In this document: in pieces, positions 62,838 to 64,000 of the stretch | How the letters are laid out: every line of letters begins with the position of its first letter | Numbering within the stretch: the first letter of the stretch is position 1 | From: Nitrospira sp. UBA6493 | GTDB taxonomy: Bacteria; Nitrospirota; Nitrospiria; Nitrospirales; Nitrospiraceae | Direction: 5' to 3' | Assembly (NCBI GenBank): GCA_002435325.1 | Contig: DJMJ01000014.1 | Span: 1 to 64,000, forward strand | DNA: 64,000 bases | Notes under the pieces: model-generated | Seen by the model: the letters and a program-made list of their open reading frames with translations, nothing else | Databases searched by the model: none | What the model was told of the DNA's origin: nothing | Made by a program: the position numbers and the translations under genes

Positions 62838-64000
62838 ATGTCACTCTCAACCAGCGTCCACGATCTCCGCACTTTGATCCGATCCTTCCACCCGTTGATC
62901 GTCATTGAAACGGTGGAAGAAGATCGCGTCGCTGCTCCAATCCGTGAGCGCCCAGGAGCGCATGCCGCTGTTTGAATGGTCCATCACGCGCGGCCTGACC
63001 AGGCAGGAAGACGGCCCGGGGCTCAGCAAAATGACCGCCACGCCCCTCGCACTGCTGCAACATCTGCAAGGACTCACGGTCGAAGGCATTTTCTGGCTCA
63101 AGGATCTCGGCCCGCATCTGCAAGACGCGGCGGCGGCCCGCCAGCTCCGTGAAGTGGCCGCGACCTACAGCCGCACTCGCGCCACCTGTGTCATCACCGG
63201 CGAACCGATCGCGCTGCCGCCCGACCTCGAACGCCTGGCCGTCCGCTACCGGCTCAGCCTCCCGGACCAGGACGAATTGGACGCCATGCTTGGGCATGTG
63301 GTGCAATCGCTCGACCGGCACCGCCTCCAGGGCCGATCCCGTTCCACAACCCTTGCACACAGCATGGTCAGTGCAATCACAAAGACTCACAACACACCGC
63401 ACCAACTGCCGCCTCAAGAACGCACGGCCATCCTCCGGGCACTCAGAGGGATGACCTTGCACCAAGCGCGGCAAGTTCTCACACAATGCTTGATGGATGA
63501 CGGCGCTCTCACGGCGGACGACGTGCAGAAGATTCTCGATCGCAAGGTGCAAGCGGTCAAAGACGGCGGCTTGCTGGAGTACTACCCGCTCGAAGACAAC
63601 CGGTTCGAACTGGGCGGATTCGGCAATCTCCAGCGCTGGCTCGAACGCGCCAGGATGGGGTTCACTCCGGAAGCCAAAGCGCTGAACCTGCAGCCGCCCC
63701 GCGGCATCCTGCTGGTCGGCGTGCCGGGTTGCGGCAAATCGCTGGCCGCCAAAGTCATCGCCCGCGAATGGCGGCTGCCGCTCCTGAAACTCGACGCCGG
63801 CCGGCTATTCGACAAATTCATCGGCGAATCGGAAAAAAACTTCCGCAAAGCGGCGGAGATGGCGGAATCACTGGCCCCGATTATCCTCTGGGTGGACGAA
63901 ATCGAGAAGGCCATGGTGGCGGGCGGGGGCACCGGCGATGCCGATGCCGGTCTCAGCCGGCGGCTCTTCGGCGCGTTCCTGACATGGCTTCAGGAAAAGA
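62838..64000 (+). pseudogene. Ycf46-like AAA ATPase, frameshifted near the start, C-terminus cut
   Basis: Two frames form one protein. From ATG 62838, SLSTSVHDLRTLIRSFHPLIVIETVEE reads well until about 62930. The continuing similarity (LLQSVSAQERMPLFEWSITRGLT) is in the next frame, one base over, and stays open to the window end. An internal ATG at 62962 (MPLFEWS) could start a shorter product. The ATPase domain has Walker A GVPGCGKS (about 63720) and Walker B IILWVDEIEKA. The N-terminal domain (about 1-180) and the long linker match the Ycf46/slr0374 family, whose role is poorly known. Either a real lesion or a base-calling error. Confidence 0.75.

Overview
The window looks like chromosomal DNA of a high-GC Gram-negative bacterium, most likely of the genus Nitrospira (Nitrospirota). 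The reasons are an outer-membrane envelope (complete Tol-Pal set, NodT-type outer membrane factor, many lipoproteins), several multiheme or c-type cytochromes, a very large multicopper oxidase beside cupredoxin-like exported proteins, and molybdenum-cofactor genes next to Tat export. The assignment rests on recognising protein families, not on a database search. There is no rRNA, CRISPR array or recognisable insertion sequence.

Layout. 1-8.9 kb, minus strand: a copper/redox cluster with two cupredoxin-like exported proteins, a DUF-type exported protein, a HEAT-repeat protein and a 1619-residue multicopper oxidase. 9.1-12.0 kb, plus: a KimA-like potassium transporter and an exported Ig/PKD-like protein. 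12.0-14.0 kb, minus: a HExxH putative peptide hydroxylase and a tiny zinc-ribbon protein. 14.2-22.7 kb, plus: an RqcH-like NFACT protein, then a sigma-54 regulator (frameshifted) followed by a five-gene exporter operon. That operon contains an unassigned 133-aa protein, a DevC-like permease, an ABC ATPase, a membrane fusion protein broken by a stop codon, and an outer membrane factor. 22.7-29.4 kb: a response regulator, a 2OG-Fe oxygenase, an RRM protein, a hybrid kinase and a decayed multi-PAS kinase.

29.6-37.6 kb, minus: an ABC-2 exporter, a hexaheme NapC-type cytochrome, mobB, moeA, an Mrp/NBP35-type Fe-S carrier, tatC and a DegP-like protease. This combination suits assembly and export of a molybdo-iron-sulfur enzyme such as nitrite oxidoreductase (inference). 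38-41 kb: a lipoprotein with a caspase-like domain lacking both catalytic residues, and a monoheme cytochrome. 41.1-54.1 kb, minus: a long, nearly gapless run tolQ-tolR-tolA-tolB-pal-two cpoB-like genes-mutL-miaA-mtnP-pfkB-like-TPR-rodZ-like, preceded by tRNA-Val and tRNA-Asp. 54.6-64 kb: xerD-like recombinase, an LpoA-like protein, a site-2 protease, trpS, small exported proteins, an MBL hydrolase, a SUMF1-type protein and the start of a Ycf46-like AAA ATPase with a frameshift near its start.

The strongest new signal is regulatory. A 16-bp palindrome family (TGCC-N8-GGCA) occurs at the start of the sigma-54 activator gene and twice, 30 bp apart, about 130-160 bp upstream of a good -24/-12 promoter that fronts the exporter operon. 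This is a self-consistent activator/enhancer/promoter circuit, yet both the activator and the membrane fusion gene are interrupted. Those interruptions, with two more broken genes elsewhere, are either real decay or base-calling errors; the raw reads would decide.
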